Source: Dehalococcoidia bacterium (GTDB lineage: Bacteria; Chloroflexota; Dehalococcoidia; GIF9; AB-539-J10). From it: a stretch of 34,956 nucleotides of DNA. The stretch's first letter is position 1. Every line of letters begins with the position of its first letter. Positions 7,857 to 16,216 of this stretch are shown in pieces. The stretch spans positions 1 through 34,956 of the forward strand of contig JAGHCA010000023.1 of the NCBI GenBank assembly GCA_021160725.1, written 5' to 3'. Below the pieces are notes generated by a model. It was not told where the DNA came from, ran no database searches, and saw nothing but the letters and a program-made list of their open reading frames with translations. Both the position numbers and the translations under genes were made by a program.

Positions 7857-8660
7857 ATGTCACAGGGCAGAACACAGATAGATAACTCACTGGAACCAAT
7901 TCAAGCCGCTGGACCTTTCAGCGAGCGGGATATTTATCTACTGAGAGAGGTCGTGAGGATCCTTGACGAGCTGGGCATCACCTTTTGGCTGGACCAGGGT
8001 GCGCTGCTCGGTATTTTTCGGGACGGCAGGTTTATACCCTGGGATGCCGATATTGACCTGAGTGTCTGGGATGAAGATGTTCGCAAGGTAGAGCCGCTTC
8101 TGCGTAAGCGACTCTCGTCCCTGGAAAAAGCCAGGGTTGATTCATTCTTCTACGTGTTCAGAGTATACTCAGCCCCTCCCCACCAACACCTCCCCGTGTC
8201 TATTCACCGACACTTTCGTCGTGGACGAGAGGCAGTCAAGCAGATGAAGAGAGCCCCTGATGCCAGGTCCTTCCGCGGGCTTGCTTATCGTGTGGTCCTG
8301 CTGCTGGGAAGATTGATGGTTATTAGGCCAGGGGAAAGGGCTCTGGGCTACGGCGTGCAGATAGATGCATCACGCCCAGGGGGATTGGTTTCTCGTATAA
8401 CCGGGATTGTGGGGAGAGTCCTCCTCTGGTTCAGGGACAGCATCGGAATTCGTCTTGGCGAGTACCTGCAGGTCACCTGTGAAATGAGCGTGGACGCCGG
8501 ATATTTTGAGCGCCTGCGCCCTGTGATTCTGGGAGACCTGCGTCTGGCAGCCCCGGCGGATACTGAGGCTTATCTCGAATTGAAGTATGGCAAAGATTGG
8601 CGGACGCCCAGGCAGGAGTGGAAATACTGGGAGGAAGACGGCGCCGTGACGCAGGGCTAA
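7857..8660 (+). CDS. LicD-family phosphotransferase (nucleotidyltransferase-like)
   Basis: LicD proteins move phosphocholine or similar groups from a CDP/CMP donor onto glycans such as teichoic acid or LPS. In this 267-aa protein the family core is at residues about 30-75: LDELGITFWLDQGALLG, then the metal-binding PWDADIDLSVWD. The C-terminal hallmark DTEAYLELKYGKDWRTP is also present. The middle is enriched in Arg and hydrophobics (RGLAYRVVLLLGRLMV) and may contact the membrane. The start ATG follows GGGAG. It lies directly before a Fom1-like phosphonate operon on the same strand, so the inferred donor is a CMP-phosphonate; no choline-activation genes are visible. Confidence 0.82.
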   Translation: MSQGRTQIDNSLEPIQAAGPFSERDIYLLREVVRILDELGITFWLDQGALLGIFRDGRFIPWDADIDLSVWDEDVRKVEPLLRKRLSSLEKARVDSFFYVFRVYSAPPHQHLPVSIHRHFRRGREAVKQMKRAPDARSFRGLAYRVVLLLGRLMVIRPGERALGYGVQIDASRPGGLVSRITGIVGRVLLWFRDSIGIRLGEYLQVTCEMSVDAGYFERLRPVILGDLRLAAPADTEAYLELKYGKDWRTPRQEWKYWEEDGAVTQG

Positions 8661-8689
8661 GCTCGAATGGCTTTGACTGCGCGGTATAG

Positions 8690-8718
8690 TTGCCAGGTGA
8701 ACACTTTTTATGTATCCT
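8690..8718 (+). promoter_or_regulatory. Candidate promoter of the phosphonate operon
   Basis: TTGCCA (8690-8695, 5 of 6 consensus) and TATCCT (8713-8718, 4 of 6) are spaced by 17 bases in the 98-base gap after licD. AGGAG at 8745-8749 sits nine bases before the ATG at 8759. The phosphonate genes may therefore be transcribed separately from licD, or licD reads through. Sequence match only. Confidence 0.35.
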
Positions 8719-8758
8719 TATATAAATTGCTCACGACAAGCTATAGGAGATTCCTCAG

Positions 8759-10060
8759 ATGAAAACCGTTTATGTCGGCCTGAGCGCCGATCTGATTCAT
8801 CCTGGCCATCTGAATATCATTAATGAGGCTCGAAAACACGGCAGGGTCATAGTCGGGCTACTTACCGACCGGGCTATTGCCAGCTACAAGCGGCTGCCTT
8901 TTCTTTCTTACGAACAGCGAAAGGTCGTCGTGGAGAATATCAAAGGGGTGGCAGAAGTTATTCCCCAGGAGACACTTGATTACGTACCCAATCTAAGAAA
9001 GATAAAACCGGATGTCGTTGTTCACGGTGACGACTGGAGAACCGGGGTTCAGAAAGAAACCAGGGAACGGGTTATTCAAACCCTTCGTGAATGGGGGGGA
9101 CAACTGATAGAGCCGAAATATACCGAGGGAATATCATCCACCCTCCTGCATGCCGAGCTAAAGAAAATCGGCACCACGCCTGAAGCCAGGCTTGCCAGGC
9201 TGAGAAGACTGCTGGAGGTAAAAGACCTGGTCCGCATAATCGAAGCCCACAATGGACTAACCGCGTTGATTATTGAGAACACTACGGTAACAACCGATAC
9301 TGCAACCAAGGAATTTGATGGTATCTGGCTGAGCAGCCTGACAGACTCAGCAGCCAAAGGAAGGCCTGACACCGGCTTCGTTGACTTGACCTCGCGACTG
9401 AATACACTTAGCGACATACTGGAGGTGACTACAAAACCTGTAATTTACGACGGCGATTCGGGCGGATTTACGGAACACTTCAAGCTGATGGTGAGAACAC
9501 TGGAGAGGGAAGGCATTTCCGCAGTAATAATCGAAGACAAAATAGGGCTGAAAGAGAGTTCGCTCATTGAGGATGAGGAGGTCGCACAAATGCAAGATAG
9601 CGTCGAGAATTTCTGTGCCAAGATACATGCGGGTAAAAGCGCTCAACTAACTGATGACTTCATGATTATCGCCAGAATTGAAAGCCTGATACTGAAACGA
9701 GGAATAGAAGACGCCATAAATAGAGCAAAGGCTTACATTGATGCTGGCGCCGATGCCATCATGATTCATAGCAAGAAAAAGACCCCCGACGAGGTTTTTG
9801 CATTCTGTAAGGAATACAGGCGATTTGACCGCAAGGTACCACTGGTTGCTGTACCTACTACCTACTGCCAGGTAACCGAGTCAGAGCTGATACAAGCCGG
9901 CGTAAGAATCGTGATATATGCCAACCAGTTGCTTAGAGCCGCCTATCCCGCTATGGTAAGAGCAGCGCGATCCATCCTGGAGAATGAGCGGGCATTTGAA
10001 TGTGACGAAATGTGCCTGCCCATCCCCGAGATACTATCATTAATAAAAGGCAAACGATAA
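8759..10060 (+). CDS. aepX: Bifunctional cytidylyltransferase - phosphoenolpyruvate mutase (Fom1-like)
   Basis: PEP mutase isomerises PEP to phosphonopyruvate, the entry step to C-P compounds. Residues 1-130 are a cytidylyltransferase: HPGH at 14-17 and the EGISSTLL block at 123-130. Residues about 160-425 are the PEP mutase barrel: [15 protein letters not shown] (187-201), DGDSGG (231-236, metal-site Asp), the gating-loop motif [10 protein letters not shown] (259-268) and IARIES (304-309). The usual hallmark is EDK-x5-NS; here the Asn is Ser267. The same domain order occurs in Fom1 of fosfomycin synthesis, whose N-terminal domain cytidylylates 2-hydroxyethylphosphonate, and in PntC-AepX fusions that make CMP-aminoethylphosphonate. 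The downstream dehydrogenase favours the hydroxyethyl version here. Next gene starts two bases after the stop. Confidence 0.9.
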   Translation: MKTVYVGLSADLIHPGHLNIINEARKHGRVIVGLLTDRAIASYKRLPFLSYEQRKVVVENIKGVAEVIPQETLDYVPNLRKIKPDVVVHGDDWRTGVQKETRERVIQTLREWGGQLIEPKYTEGISSTLLHAELKKIGTTPEARLARLRRLLEVKDLVRIIEAHNGLTALIIENTTVTTDTATKEFDGIWLSSLTDSAAKGRPDTGFVDLTSRLNTLSDILEVTTKPVIYDGDSGGFTEHFKLMVRTLEREGISAVIIEDKIGLKESSLIEDEEVAQMQDSVENFCAKIHAGKSAQLTDDFMIIARIESLILKRGIEDAINRAKAYIDAGADAIMIHSKKKTPDEVFAFCKEYRRFDRKVPLVAVPTTYCQVTESELIQAGVRIVIYANQLLRAAYPAMVRAARSILENERAFECDEMCLPIPEILSLIKGKR

Positions 10061-10062
10061 AC

Positions 10063-11160
10063 ATGAAACCAGGGATATTTGTTACTACCCTGGAAGATGC
10101 CGGTTTTTCGCCGTTCATGGGGATTCCTTGCTCCGTACTCAAACCCCTTTTAGACTATATTGCGGACAGCAATAGCCCCACACGTAACTACCTTTGTTCC
10201 TCTGAGGGCGACGCGATGGGATTAGCAGCGGGATTTTCGCTTTCCGGGCGCCTGCCCGTCGTTTACATGCAAAACGACGGCTATGGCAATGCCGTTAATC
10301 CACTCTCTTCATTGTACCTGTTGTATAAATTACCCGTCTTGCTCCTGATCTCATGGAGGGGCGAGCCCGGAGTGAAAGACGCCCCGCAGCACGCTGTAAT
10401 GGGGAAGACAATATTACCCCTGCTGGATACCTTTGAAATACCCCATATTGTTCTTGATAATGACGAGGGGAATCTGAAAGACAGCGTTGCCAAGGCGAAA
10501 AATCACTGCACGACTGAGTCAAAACCCTTCGCATTCGTCATAAGAAAGGGATATTTTGACCGCCACAGTACCAGCATATCTCAATCGAATACTTCACTCA
10601 ACAGGCGACTGGATTACATACGACTGCTTTCAGCAAAGCTGCAGCCCAATGATGTCCTCCTGGGCACAACAGGTTTCTCAGGCAGGGAGATGTACCAGAC
10701 CGTCACTCACAAGGGAAAGTTTTATATGATGGGCTCGATGGGATGTCTGGCATCTCTTGGTTTGGCAATTGCGCTGGAGCAACCGGAAAAGAGGGTTATT
10801 TTGCTGGATGGAGATGGCGCCATCCTGATGAAGATGGGAGCTCTAGCAACGGTGGGATACCACCGCCCTGGAAACCTGATTCACATATGTTTCGACAATC
10901 GCTCATACGAGTCAACGGGGGAGCAACCCACTTTATCCACCGCCGTTAATCTCCTCGACGTAGCTGAAGCCTGCGGCTACCCAACTGTGAATAACGTCAA
11001 GACGATCGGCGAGTTTGAAGCGATTATGAATAACGAGGCAAAATATCCAAAGCCGCTTTTCATTCATATTGAGATAAGTCCCGGCACAGAAGAGGAACTG
11101 ACGAGACCACCAACCTCTCCTGAGGAAATGAGAGACTGCCTCAGAGCGTTCCTGCAATGA
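10063..11160 (+). CDS. aepY: Phosphonopyruvate decarboxylase
   Basis: ThDP-dependent enzyme converting phosphonopyruvate to phosphonoacetaldehyde and CO2, the irreversible step that pulls PEP mutase forward. The ATG at 10063 is chosen: it follows the previous stop by two bases and gives the family N-terminus (EDAGFSPFMGIPCSVLKPL), whereas a frame from 10012 would overlap the upstream gene. Glu48 in CSSEGDAMGLA is the ThDP-activating Glu, QNDGYGNAVNPL (70-81) is typical, and the ThDP-binding GDGAILMKMGAL with a downstream CFDNRSYESTG lies near 249-285. Length of 365 aa fits the family. It ends in ATGA shared with the dehydrogenase. Confidence 0.92.
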   Translation: MKPGIFVTTLEDAGFSPFMGIPCSVLKPLLDYIADSNSPTRNYLCSSEGDAMGLAAGFSLSGRLPVVYMQNDGYGNAVNPLSSLYLLYKLPVLLLISWRGEPGVKDAPQHAVMGKTILPLLDTFEIPHIVLDNDEGNLKDSVAKAKNHCTTESKPFAFVIRKGYFDRHSTSISQSNTSLNRRLDYIRLLSAKLQPNDVLLGTTGFSGREMYQTVTHKGKFYMMGSMGCLASLGLAIALEQPEKRVILLDGDGAILMKMGALATVGYHRPGNLIHICFDNRSYESTGEQPTLSTAVNLLDVAEACGYPTVNNVKTIGEFEAIMNNEAKYPKPLFIHIEISPGTEEELTRPPTSPEEMRDCLRAFLQ

Positions 11161-12260
11161 AATGGCAATACCGTAACCCTGTGCATATTGTTTTTACCCA
11201 AGCCTTCCACAAGGCTTTGGCGGAGCTTATCGGCAATAAGAAAAACGTCCTGGTCATGTGCTCAGAACGTTTTCGCCTTAGCCGCGACTTCGCCCGACTA
11301 AAGGACAGTCTGGCTGATTTCCAGTGTTTCACCAATATCGAGAGAAACCCATCTTTTGAGAGCCACCAGAAGGCAATAGACTTTGCTACAAGCGCTGCGC
11401 CGGAGGTGATTGTTGCTATTGGGGGAGGCTCAGTCATTGATACAGCCAAAGTTACTCGGATGGCATTATTCAGTTCCTGCCGCAACGTTCAAGACTTGTT
11501 TGATTCTCAAAAAAAACCAACAAAAAAGACTCCACTCATCGCCATTCCCACGACTCACGGCTCCGGCAGTGAACTTACCATGTGGGCAACTATATGGGAC
11601 AAGGTCAAAAAGACAAAACACTCCGTACAAAATCCACTGAATTACCCCGACCATGCCATATATGATGTCAATTTAGTCACCTCTCTGCCGATTACAACCT
11701 CCATATCATCTACCTTTGATGCGTTGTCTCACGCCTGGGAAGCATTATGGAACAAGAACGCCAATCCTGTATCAAGCCATTTTGCCACTGAAGCCATCCG
11801 GCGAATAGCCGCGGCTCTAGATAAACTCGTGGTACCGATATCATCGGAAACGAGAGAGAATCTTCTCATGGCATCTATGTATGCAGGACTTGCTTTCTCT
11901 AATACCAAAACCGCCGCAGCGCATTCCATAAGCTATCCCTTAACAGCCTATTTCAATATACCGCACGGAATTGCCTGTTCAATGCCACTGCACTCGCTGG
12001 CAAAGATAAACTTCCGCCAGATGCAAAACGAATTGCCAGGTATATTTTCGCGAATTCAACTTGGCAGTTTCGAGGAACTCTGGGAACGAATGCTGAAGAC
12101 GACGAGAGGGAAAGTCCCATTTTCTCTCCGTGAGTATGGCATTAGTAATGAAGATCTGGAGATGTTGGCGGATCTAGGGTTTTCCAAGGGTAGAATGGAA
12201 AATAATATCGCTGTCCTCAGCCGCCAGGACGTGCTCAACATACTGAAGGACGTTTTTTGA
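11157..12260 (+). CDS. Iron-containing alcohol dehydrogenase; likely phosphonoacetaldehyde reductase
   Basis: The 367-aa type III alcohol dehydrogenase has the NAD(P)-binding AIGGGSVIDTAK near residues 86-97 and PTTHGSGSELT near 134-144. The metal site is formed by the Asp in TFDALSHAWEA plus three His in AAAHSISYPL and IPHGIACSMPLH. PhpC and FomC, relatives in phosphonate clusters, reduce phosphonoacetaldehyde to 2-hydroxyethylphosphonate. The ATGA overlap with the decarboxylase strongly suggests it uses that product. No aminotransferase for aminoethylphosphonate and no phosphonoacetaldehyde hydrolase are visible, which supports a hydroxyethylphosphonate end point. Its stop faces the STT3 gene; 55 bases separate them with no clear terminator. 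Confidence 0.85.
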   Translation: MKWQYRNPVHIVFTQAFHKALAELIGNKKNVLVMCSERFRLSRDFARLKDSLADFQCFTNIERNPSFESHQKAIDFATSAAPEVIVAIGGGSVIDTAKVTRMALFSSCRNVQDLFDSQKKPTKKTPLIAIPTTHGSGSELTMWATIWDKVKKTKHSVQNPLNYPDHAIYDVNLVTSLPITTSISSTFDALSHAWEALWNKNANPVSSHFATEAIRRIAAALDKLVVPISSETRENLLMASMYAGLAFSNTKTAAAHSISYPLTAYFNIPHGIACSMPLHSLAKINFRQMQNELPGIFSRIQLGSFEELWERMLKTTRGKVPFSLREYGISNEDLEMLADLGFSKGRMENNIAVLSRQDVLNILKDVF

Positions 12261-12315
12261 GTTTGCTGGGCTGGGGAGCTGCCTGAACCGTGGCACTTGC
12301 CCGCTATGTTTTTAC

Positions 12316-14694
12316 TCAGGACTCACCGAAGTCAAGATACTTAAAAATCTTTACAGCAGGCATAGTCATGTTTCCCATCCCTACTGTGGCGTCAGATTCA
12401 TGAACCAGTTCATAGCTGTTCAGCTCCTCAAGAGGCACGGGGCTATCAAAGGGGTTGGGACTTACTATTCGGTAGTTATCAGTCGCCTGTTCTGCTATAT
12501 ACGACTCGGCTTCCTCGTAAGTAGAAAAAAACTGGACATCGATGATTTTATTATATCTCTGTCCGTCTCTGGTTAGCTTCTCTTCGTATGCTATGACAAT
12601 CGTTTGCTGGGGAACCACCGCCTCGCCGTCAAAGTTATAGAGCCTGACCACAATGGATTGGTAATAAGTGGGATAGTATAGAATTATCGGCATCAGGCTA
12701 CCATCCTGCATCTGCTGGTAGTAAACTCCACGAAAGTCATCTACGCTGCTGCCAGCCCATTCCGCCATAGCATAGAATTTTGTAGTCGGCATCGTGTGGT
12801 CAATCACCACATATTTCGAACCAAACTTGTCCGCAAGTTCGTTGGCTGAGCTTTCGTTCTGGGCAGTGAAGAACTGGCCAGCTCTGGCAGCTCCGGCCTG
12901 CATTGGATTGGAATTGGGTATGCGGTGGGCAATTTGCATTATAAAGTAGCCATAGTCCCACCAAGACATCACCCCATAGGCAGTCTCGGGATATACAAGA
13001 TCAGACTTCGGCGGATATATCTCATAATAGAAATCAGGGTCATCGAAAGGTTCGGGGCTGTTATCCCTGAGCCACAGAAGCGAGCTATACCACCCTTGTT
13101 CCAACGATTGGCCCATAAGAAACGGGCTGCTGGCAAATGATGTCGCACTACCAATATTTGGGAAAAAGACTAGGAAAAAGATGGCTATTCCAACGACAAT
13201 AACCCTCACCCAGACACCCCGGGGCTGCATGAATGTTCCTGGCTTTGCTTTCTCCCTGGCTTTTTTCCGCTTCTTGAATTCTTTAACTGTTTCTACTACT
13301 TTCTTAGGCTTAGCCAGCAGTTTTCGTAAGCCAGCAACGTCCAACATCTTCCAGGAGAAATACCCTGTGAGCAAGGCAGCATTTACGGCATAGTAGTAAC
13401 CGAAACGGCGCTGCCCCAGGATTGCTATCAACATTATTATGCTCCATACCAGGAATAAGGTTTTGTCGGCACTTTCTTCTTTCACAACAACATAGATAAG
13501 CATAGCCAGGGAAATAAATGAGATGAAAAAGGAGGTGGTGAAGTTATTCCAGGCCATCTGCAGGGTGAATTCACCCGTGGGGGCAAGAAGAGGCTGCACC
13601 TCCATAATAGTCAGCCTGGCACCGCCCGGGACGAAGATATTGAATTGGCGGAGCATATACTCAAGTAGAGAGGGATTGATGGCATGCAAAACGGCTAACC
13701 CTATCCCAGCCAATCCCAGCAAGGCTACGGGATAGTAAACAGGCTTCCAAGCCCTGCTCGCCATGAGCCGTGAGATAACGCTCAGGACTATGGGTACCGC
13801 TATGGCAACTAGCAGAGATACACGATACGTGATTTCTCGGCTGCTTCCACCCAATATGGGTAGAAGCATGAGGAAGGCAACAAGAAAAAGAGGAGCGCCG
13901 ATAATACATAGATAGTCAGTTGATTTGTGCCTCAAGTGGTCCACGATGAATTGAATCACCAGGTAAACAAATACAATGAAAATGAACAGCAGCCCACCTA
14001 CCCAGGTAAGCAGATACATACCCAGGAAGACGCCAGCCAGCAGGGCATAAACGAGAGGCCTGGTGATAGTTGGCCAGTCTCTGCGTGAAATATGGCCGAA
14101 GGAAATCTCTCTTTCTCGAGCCCGTTTAATAGCCATTATTAGAAATAGTATGCACACGGTAGTGAACAAAGTCTCAACTACATGATGGTCAGTAAAGCCG
14201 AGCAGGGAACGATGTAGAAACTCGCCAGGCAAGATTACAACCAGGGCAGCTGCTATTACACCCGCCCAGCGGTTGAACAGTTCCTTGCCGATAAAATATA
14301 CTGGGATGAGCGTCAGAGTACCCAGAATAGCAGGCATATAAGCGCCCACCGCTTCTATGGTATGCAGAGTTGGTGGCCCCAGGCTAACAAGCCGAACAAT
14401 ACCAGCGACGAGCCAGGCGAAGAATGGGCGGGTAAGTCCAGTCCCACCATCGGGATAGAGCACATAGGGGTCGAAGGAATTAAAGTGAGGAAAGTTATGA
14501 ACTATATTCTCTATATGACGCACGTAGTAATAAGCATCAGTCTCCCGAAACCAGATCAAACCATCAGCGAAAACATGGTCGTAAGGCAGGTATATGCGTA
14601 TATATAGCGAGATACCACAGAGGACTGCCAGGATTATGCCCACTATAGCTGCTGGGGGAAGCCTTCGTTTCTGCCCTGACTTTTGCTCGCTCAC
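12316..14694 (-). CDS. STT3/AglB/PglB-type oligosaccharyltransferase
   Basis: Transfers a lipid-linked oligosaccharide to Asn in N-X-S/T sequons on the outer face of the membrane. The protein is 792 aa, with a GTG start, a first membrane helix at about 15-33 and roughly a dozen more up to about 515, then a C-terminal globular domain. Catalytic features are the acidic RETDAYYYVRHIE near 50-62, TDHHVVE near 166-172, TIMEVQP near 360 (a TIxE motif), WWDYGY near 577-582 that reads the sequon, and DHTMPTTKF, a DK/MI-type motif, near 640. The DHHxxE and DxxM forms look closer to archaeal AglB than to Campylobacter PglB. No other glycosylation gene is adjacent, although the surface-glycan island lies just upstream on the other strand. 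Confidence 0.9.
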   Translation of the reverse strand: MSEQKSGQKRRLPPAAIVGIILAVLCGISLYIRIYLPYDHVFADGLIWFRETDAYYYVRHIENIVHNFPHFNSFDPYVLYPDGGTGLTRPFFAWLVAGIVRLVSLGPPTLHTIEAVGAYMPAILGTLTLIPVYFIGKELFNRWAGVIAAALVVILPGEFLHRSLLGFTDHHVVETLFTTVCILFLIMAIKRAREREISFGHISRRDWPTITRPLVYALLAGVFLGMYLLTWVGGLLFIFIVFVYLVIQFIVDHLRHKSTDYLCIIGAPLFLVAFLMLLPILGGSSREITYRVSLLVAIAVPIVLSVISRLMASRAWKPVYYPVALLGLAGIGLAVLHAINPSLLEYMLRQFNIFVPGGARLTIMEVQPLLAPTGEFTLQMAWNNFTTSFFISFISLAMLIYVVVKEESADKTLFLVWSIIMLIAILGQRRFGYYYAVNAALLTGYFSWKMLDVAGLRKLLAKPKKVVETVKEFKKRKKAREKAKPGTFMQPRGVWVRVIVVGIAIFFLVFFPNIGSATSFASSPFLMGQSLEQGWYSSLLWLRDNSPEPFDDPDFYYEIYPPKSDLVYPETAYGVMSWWDYGYFIMQIAHRIPNSNPMQAGAARAGQFFTAQNESSANELADKFGSKYVVIDHTMPTTKFYAMAEWAGSSVDDFRGVYYQQMQDGSLMPIILYYPTYYQSIVVRLYNFDGEAVVPQQTIVIAYEEKLTRDGQRYNKIIDVQFFSTYEEAESYIAEQATDNYRIVSPNPFDSPVPLEELNSYELVHESDATVGMGNMTMPAVKIFKYLDFGES

Positions 14695-14740
14695 TTAAAA
14701 TTCTGGCAAGACAATTATTTTGCTAGTGGATATTTTCCCC

Positions 14741-14770
14741 ATTATAAACTTGTTGCGATATATATTACAA
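14741..14770 (-). promoter_or_regulatory. Candidate STT3 promoter
   Basis: Read on the - strand, TTGTAA (14765-14770) and a perfect TATAAT (14741-14746) are 18 bases apart. Transcription would start near 14734, about 40 bases before the GTG start. No Shine-Dalgarno is evident before the GTG. The -35 and spacer are covered by a palindrome listed separately. Confidence 0.5.
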
Positions 14771-14772
14771 CA
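14751..14772. promoter_or_regulatory. 22-bp imperfect palindrome, likely operator between STT3 and rhomboid genes
   Basis: The half-sites TGTTGCGATAT and (reverse complement of the other half) TGTTGTAATAT match at 9 of 11 positions. The palindrome lies over the -35 and spacer of the - strand promoter, so a dimeric regulator bound here would block it. It may also control the divergent rhomboid gene. The regulator is unknown and none is encoded in the window. Confidence 0.45.
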
Positions 14773-14843
14773 CATCATAACCTGCCATTTCTCCGAAGCA
14801 AAGATTGTTCGACAACACCCTTGCGTCATTTTGAGGAGCCCCA

Positions 14844-15449
14844 TTGAACCAGAAGCCAGATTTAATCTATAATTGCGTGATGCGAACTTATCGTGCCGCC
14901 AACTTAAATGTCCTGTGGTTTCTAATTGTCCTAAATGTTGTACTCTTCATAATCACTCTGCTAAGACCAGCAGAAACAATCGCGTTTCTGGGCCTGACAC
15001 CCGCGCTGCTCTCTCAGAAACCTTGGACCATACTAAGCAGCATGTTTATCCACGGCAGTTTATTCCACTTACTATTCAATATGATAGGCCTTTATTTCCT
15101 GGGAAGCTTCCTCATCCGGGCAGTGGGAGAGAGAAGTTTCCTGGCGGTATTTTTTCTCGGAGGATTGGCGGGCAATATCCTCTTTATCCTTCTCGCTCCA
15201 TTTTCAACAGGGATAGGAGCCTCGGGTGCCATTTGCGCCCTAGGTGGAGCCCTGGCAGCTATGGTTCCCAGAGCACCAGTTCTTGTATTTCCTCTGCCTA
15301 TCCCTATACCACTCTGGGCAGCAATAATAATTTTCCTCTTCCTTTCTTTCCTTCCTGGCATAGCCTGGCAAGCTCACATCGGAGGATTAGTCCTGGGACT
15401 CATAGCGGGGCTTATTTTCAAGAAACGAAGGCGAATCTATTATTTTTGA
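14844..15449 (+). CDS. Rhomboid-family intramembrane serine protease
   Basis: Cleaves transmembrane helices inside the lipid bilayer. The 201-aa, six-helix protein has HGSLFHLLFNM (70-80), the conserved loop-helix with His75 and Asn79, the nucleophile Ser127 in GASGAICALGG, and the partner His178 in AHIGGLVLGLIAG. It ends in a basic tail (KKRRR). A TTG at 14844 is preferred because GAGGAG sits five bases upstream; an ATG at 14880 is the alternative. Another frame over the same span is longer than expected by chance but lacks any domain. Divergent from STT3; eleven bases before the hydrolase. Confidence 0.88.
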   Translation: MNQKPDLIYNCVMRTYRAANLNVLWFLIVLNVVLFIITLLRPAETIAFLGLTPALLSQKPWTILSSMFIHGSLFHLLFNMIGLYFLGSFLIRAVGERSFLAVFFLGGLAGNILFILLAPFSTGIGASGAICALGGALAAMVPRAPVLVFPLPIPIPLWAAIIIFLFLSFLPGIAWQAHIGGLVLGLIAGLIFKKRRRIYYF

Positions 15450-15460
15450 TCCTCTAAAAG

Positions 15461-16216
15461 ATGGAAATAAAAGAGATTCGATTAAAAGCCGATGGGCTTG
15501 AACTTGCCGGCGAGCTTCATATTCCATCGAAGGACAAAATTCATCCTGCCCTGTGTATCTGCCATGGCATTCCTGCTGCTCCCCCTGATCCCACCGACAA
15601 GGGCTATACACTACTGGCGCAGCACTTCTGCCATGCCGGCTTCACCACCCTAATCTTCAACTTCCGCGGAACAGGAAGGAGCGAAGGTAACCTGGATATC
15701 CTGGGCTGGAGTCGAGATTTACAGGCTGTCCTTGATTTCCTTTACCACCAGCAGGAAGTGGATAAAGCCCGTTTCTGCCTCATGGGATTCAGCGGAGGTG
15801 CAGCGGTCTCCGTTTATACCGCCGCCCATTACCCCAAGGTATCTTTGGTGGTGGCATGTGCCTGCCCTGCGGATTTCCGCTCTCTCACTCAAAGAGAAAC
15901 GACTCAGGACGCCATCCAACAGTTTCGCCAAATCGGGGCAATCAGAGATAAAGATTTTCCACCCTCAATGGAGGAATGGGAAAGAGGATTTGAAACCATA
16001 ACTCCAATCAACTGGGTTGACAAAATTTCTCCCCGTCCCTTGCTCTTGGTTCACGGTGATGCCGACGAATTAATACCCCTGGAGCACGCATACAGGCTGT
16101 ATCAGAAAGCCAAAGAGCCCAAAGAGTTGAAAATAATACCCGGAGCAAAGCACAGAATGCGCCTGGAAAAGGCAGCTATGGATTTTGTCCTAGACTGGCT
16201 CAAGGCACGGTGCTAA
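15461..16216 (+). CDS. Alpha/beta hydrolase (esterase/acyl peptidase-like)
   Basis: The serine hydrolase of 251 aa has an oxyanion-region HG at CHGIPAAPP (35-43), nucleophile elbow GFSGG with Ser111, Asp202 in HGDADELIP, and His231 in PGAKHRM, so the triad is complete. NFRGTGRSEG (67-76) is typical of the family. There is no signal peptide, so it is probably cytoplasmic. The substrate is unknown. It follows the rhomboid gene by eleven bases and may be co-transcribed. The last bases overlap the convergent cimA stop (shared CTAA at 16213-16216). Confidence 0.82.
   Translation: MEIKEIRLKADGLELAGELHIPSKDKIHPALCICHGIPAAPPDPTDKGYTLLAQHFCHAGFTTLIFNFRGTGRSEGNLDILGWSRDLQAVLDFLYHQQEVDKARFCLMGFSGGAAVSVYTAAHYPKVSLVVACACPADFRSLTQRETTQDAIQQFRQIGAIRDKDFPPSMEEWERGFETITPINWVDKISPRPLLLVHGDADELIPLEHAYRLYQKAKEPKELKIIPGAKHRMRLEKAAMDFVLDWLKARC

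Noticed and set aside
7657-7881. Open frame of 74 residues bridging the epimerase end and licD start
   Set aside because: It begins inside the epimerase, has atypical composition, no domain, and overlaps the licD start. Judged non-coding.
12261-12315. Terminator between the convergent alcohol dehydrogenase and STT3 genes
   Set aside because: No stem of useful length followed by a T-run on either strand.
14873-15457. Alternate-frame open frame of 194 residues over the rhomboid gene
   Set aside because: The other frame carries all rhomboid catalytic and structural motifs; this one has none.
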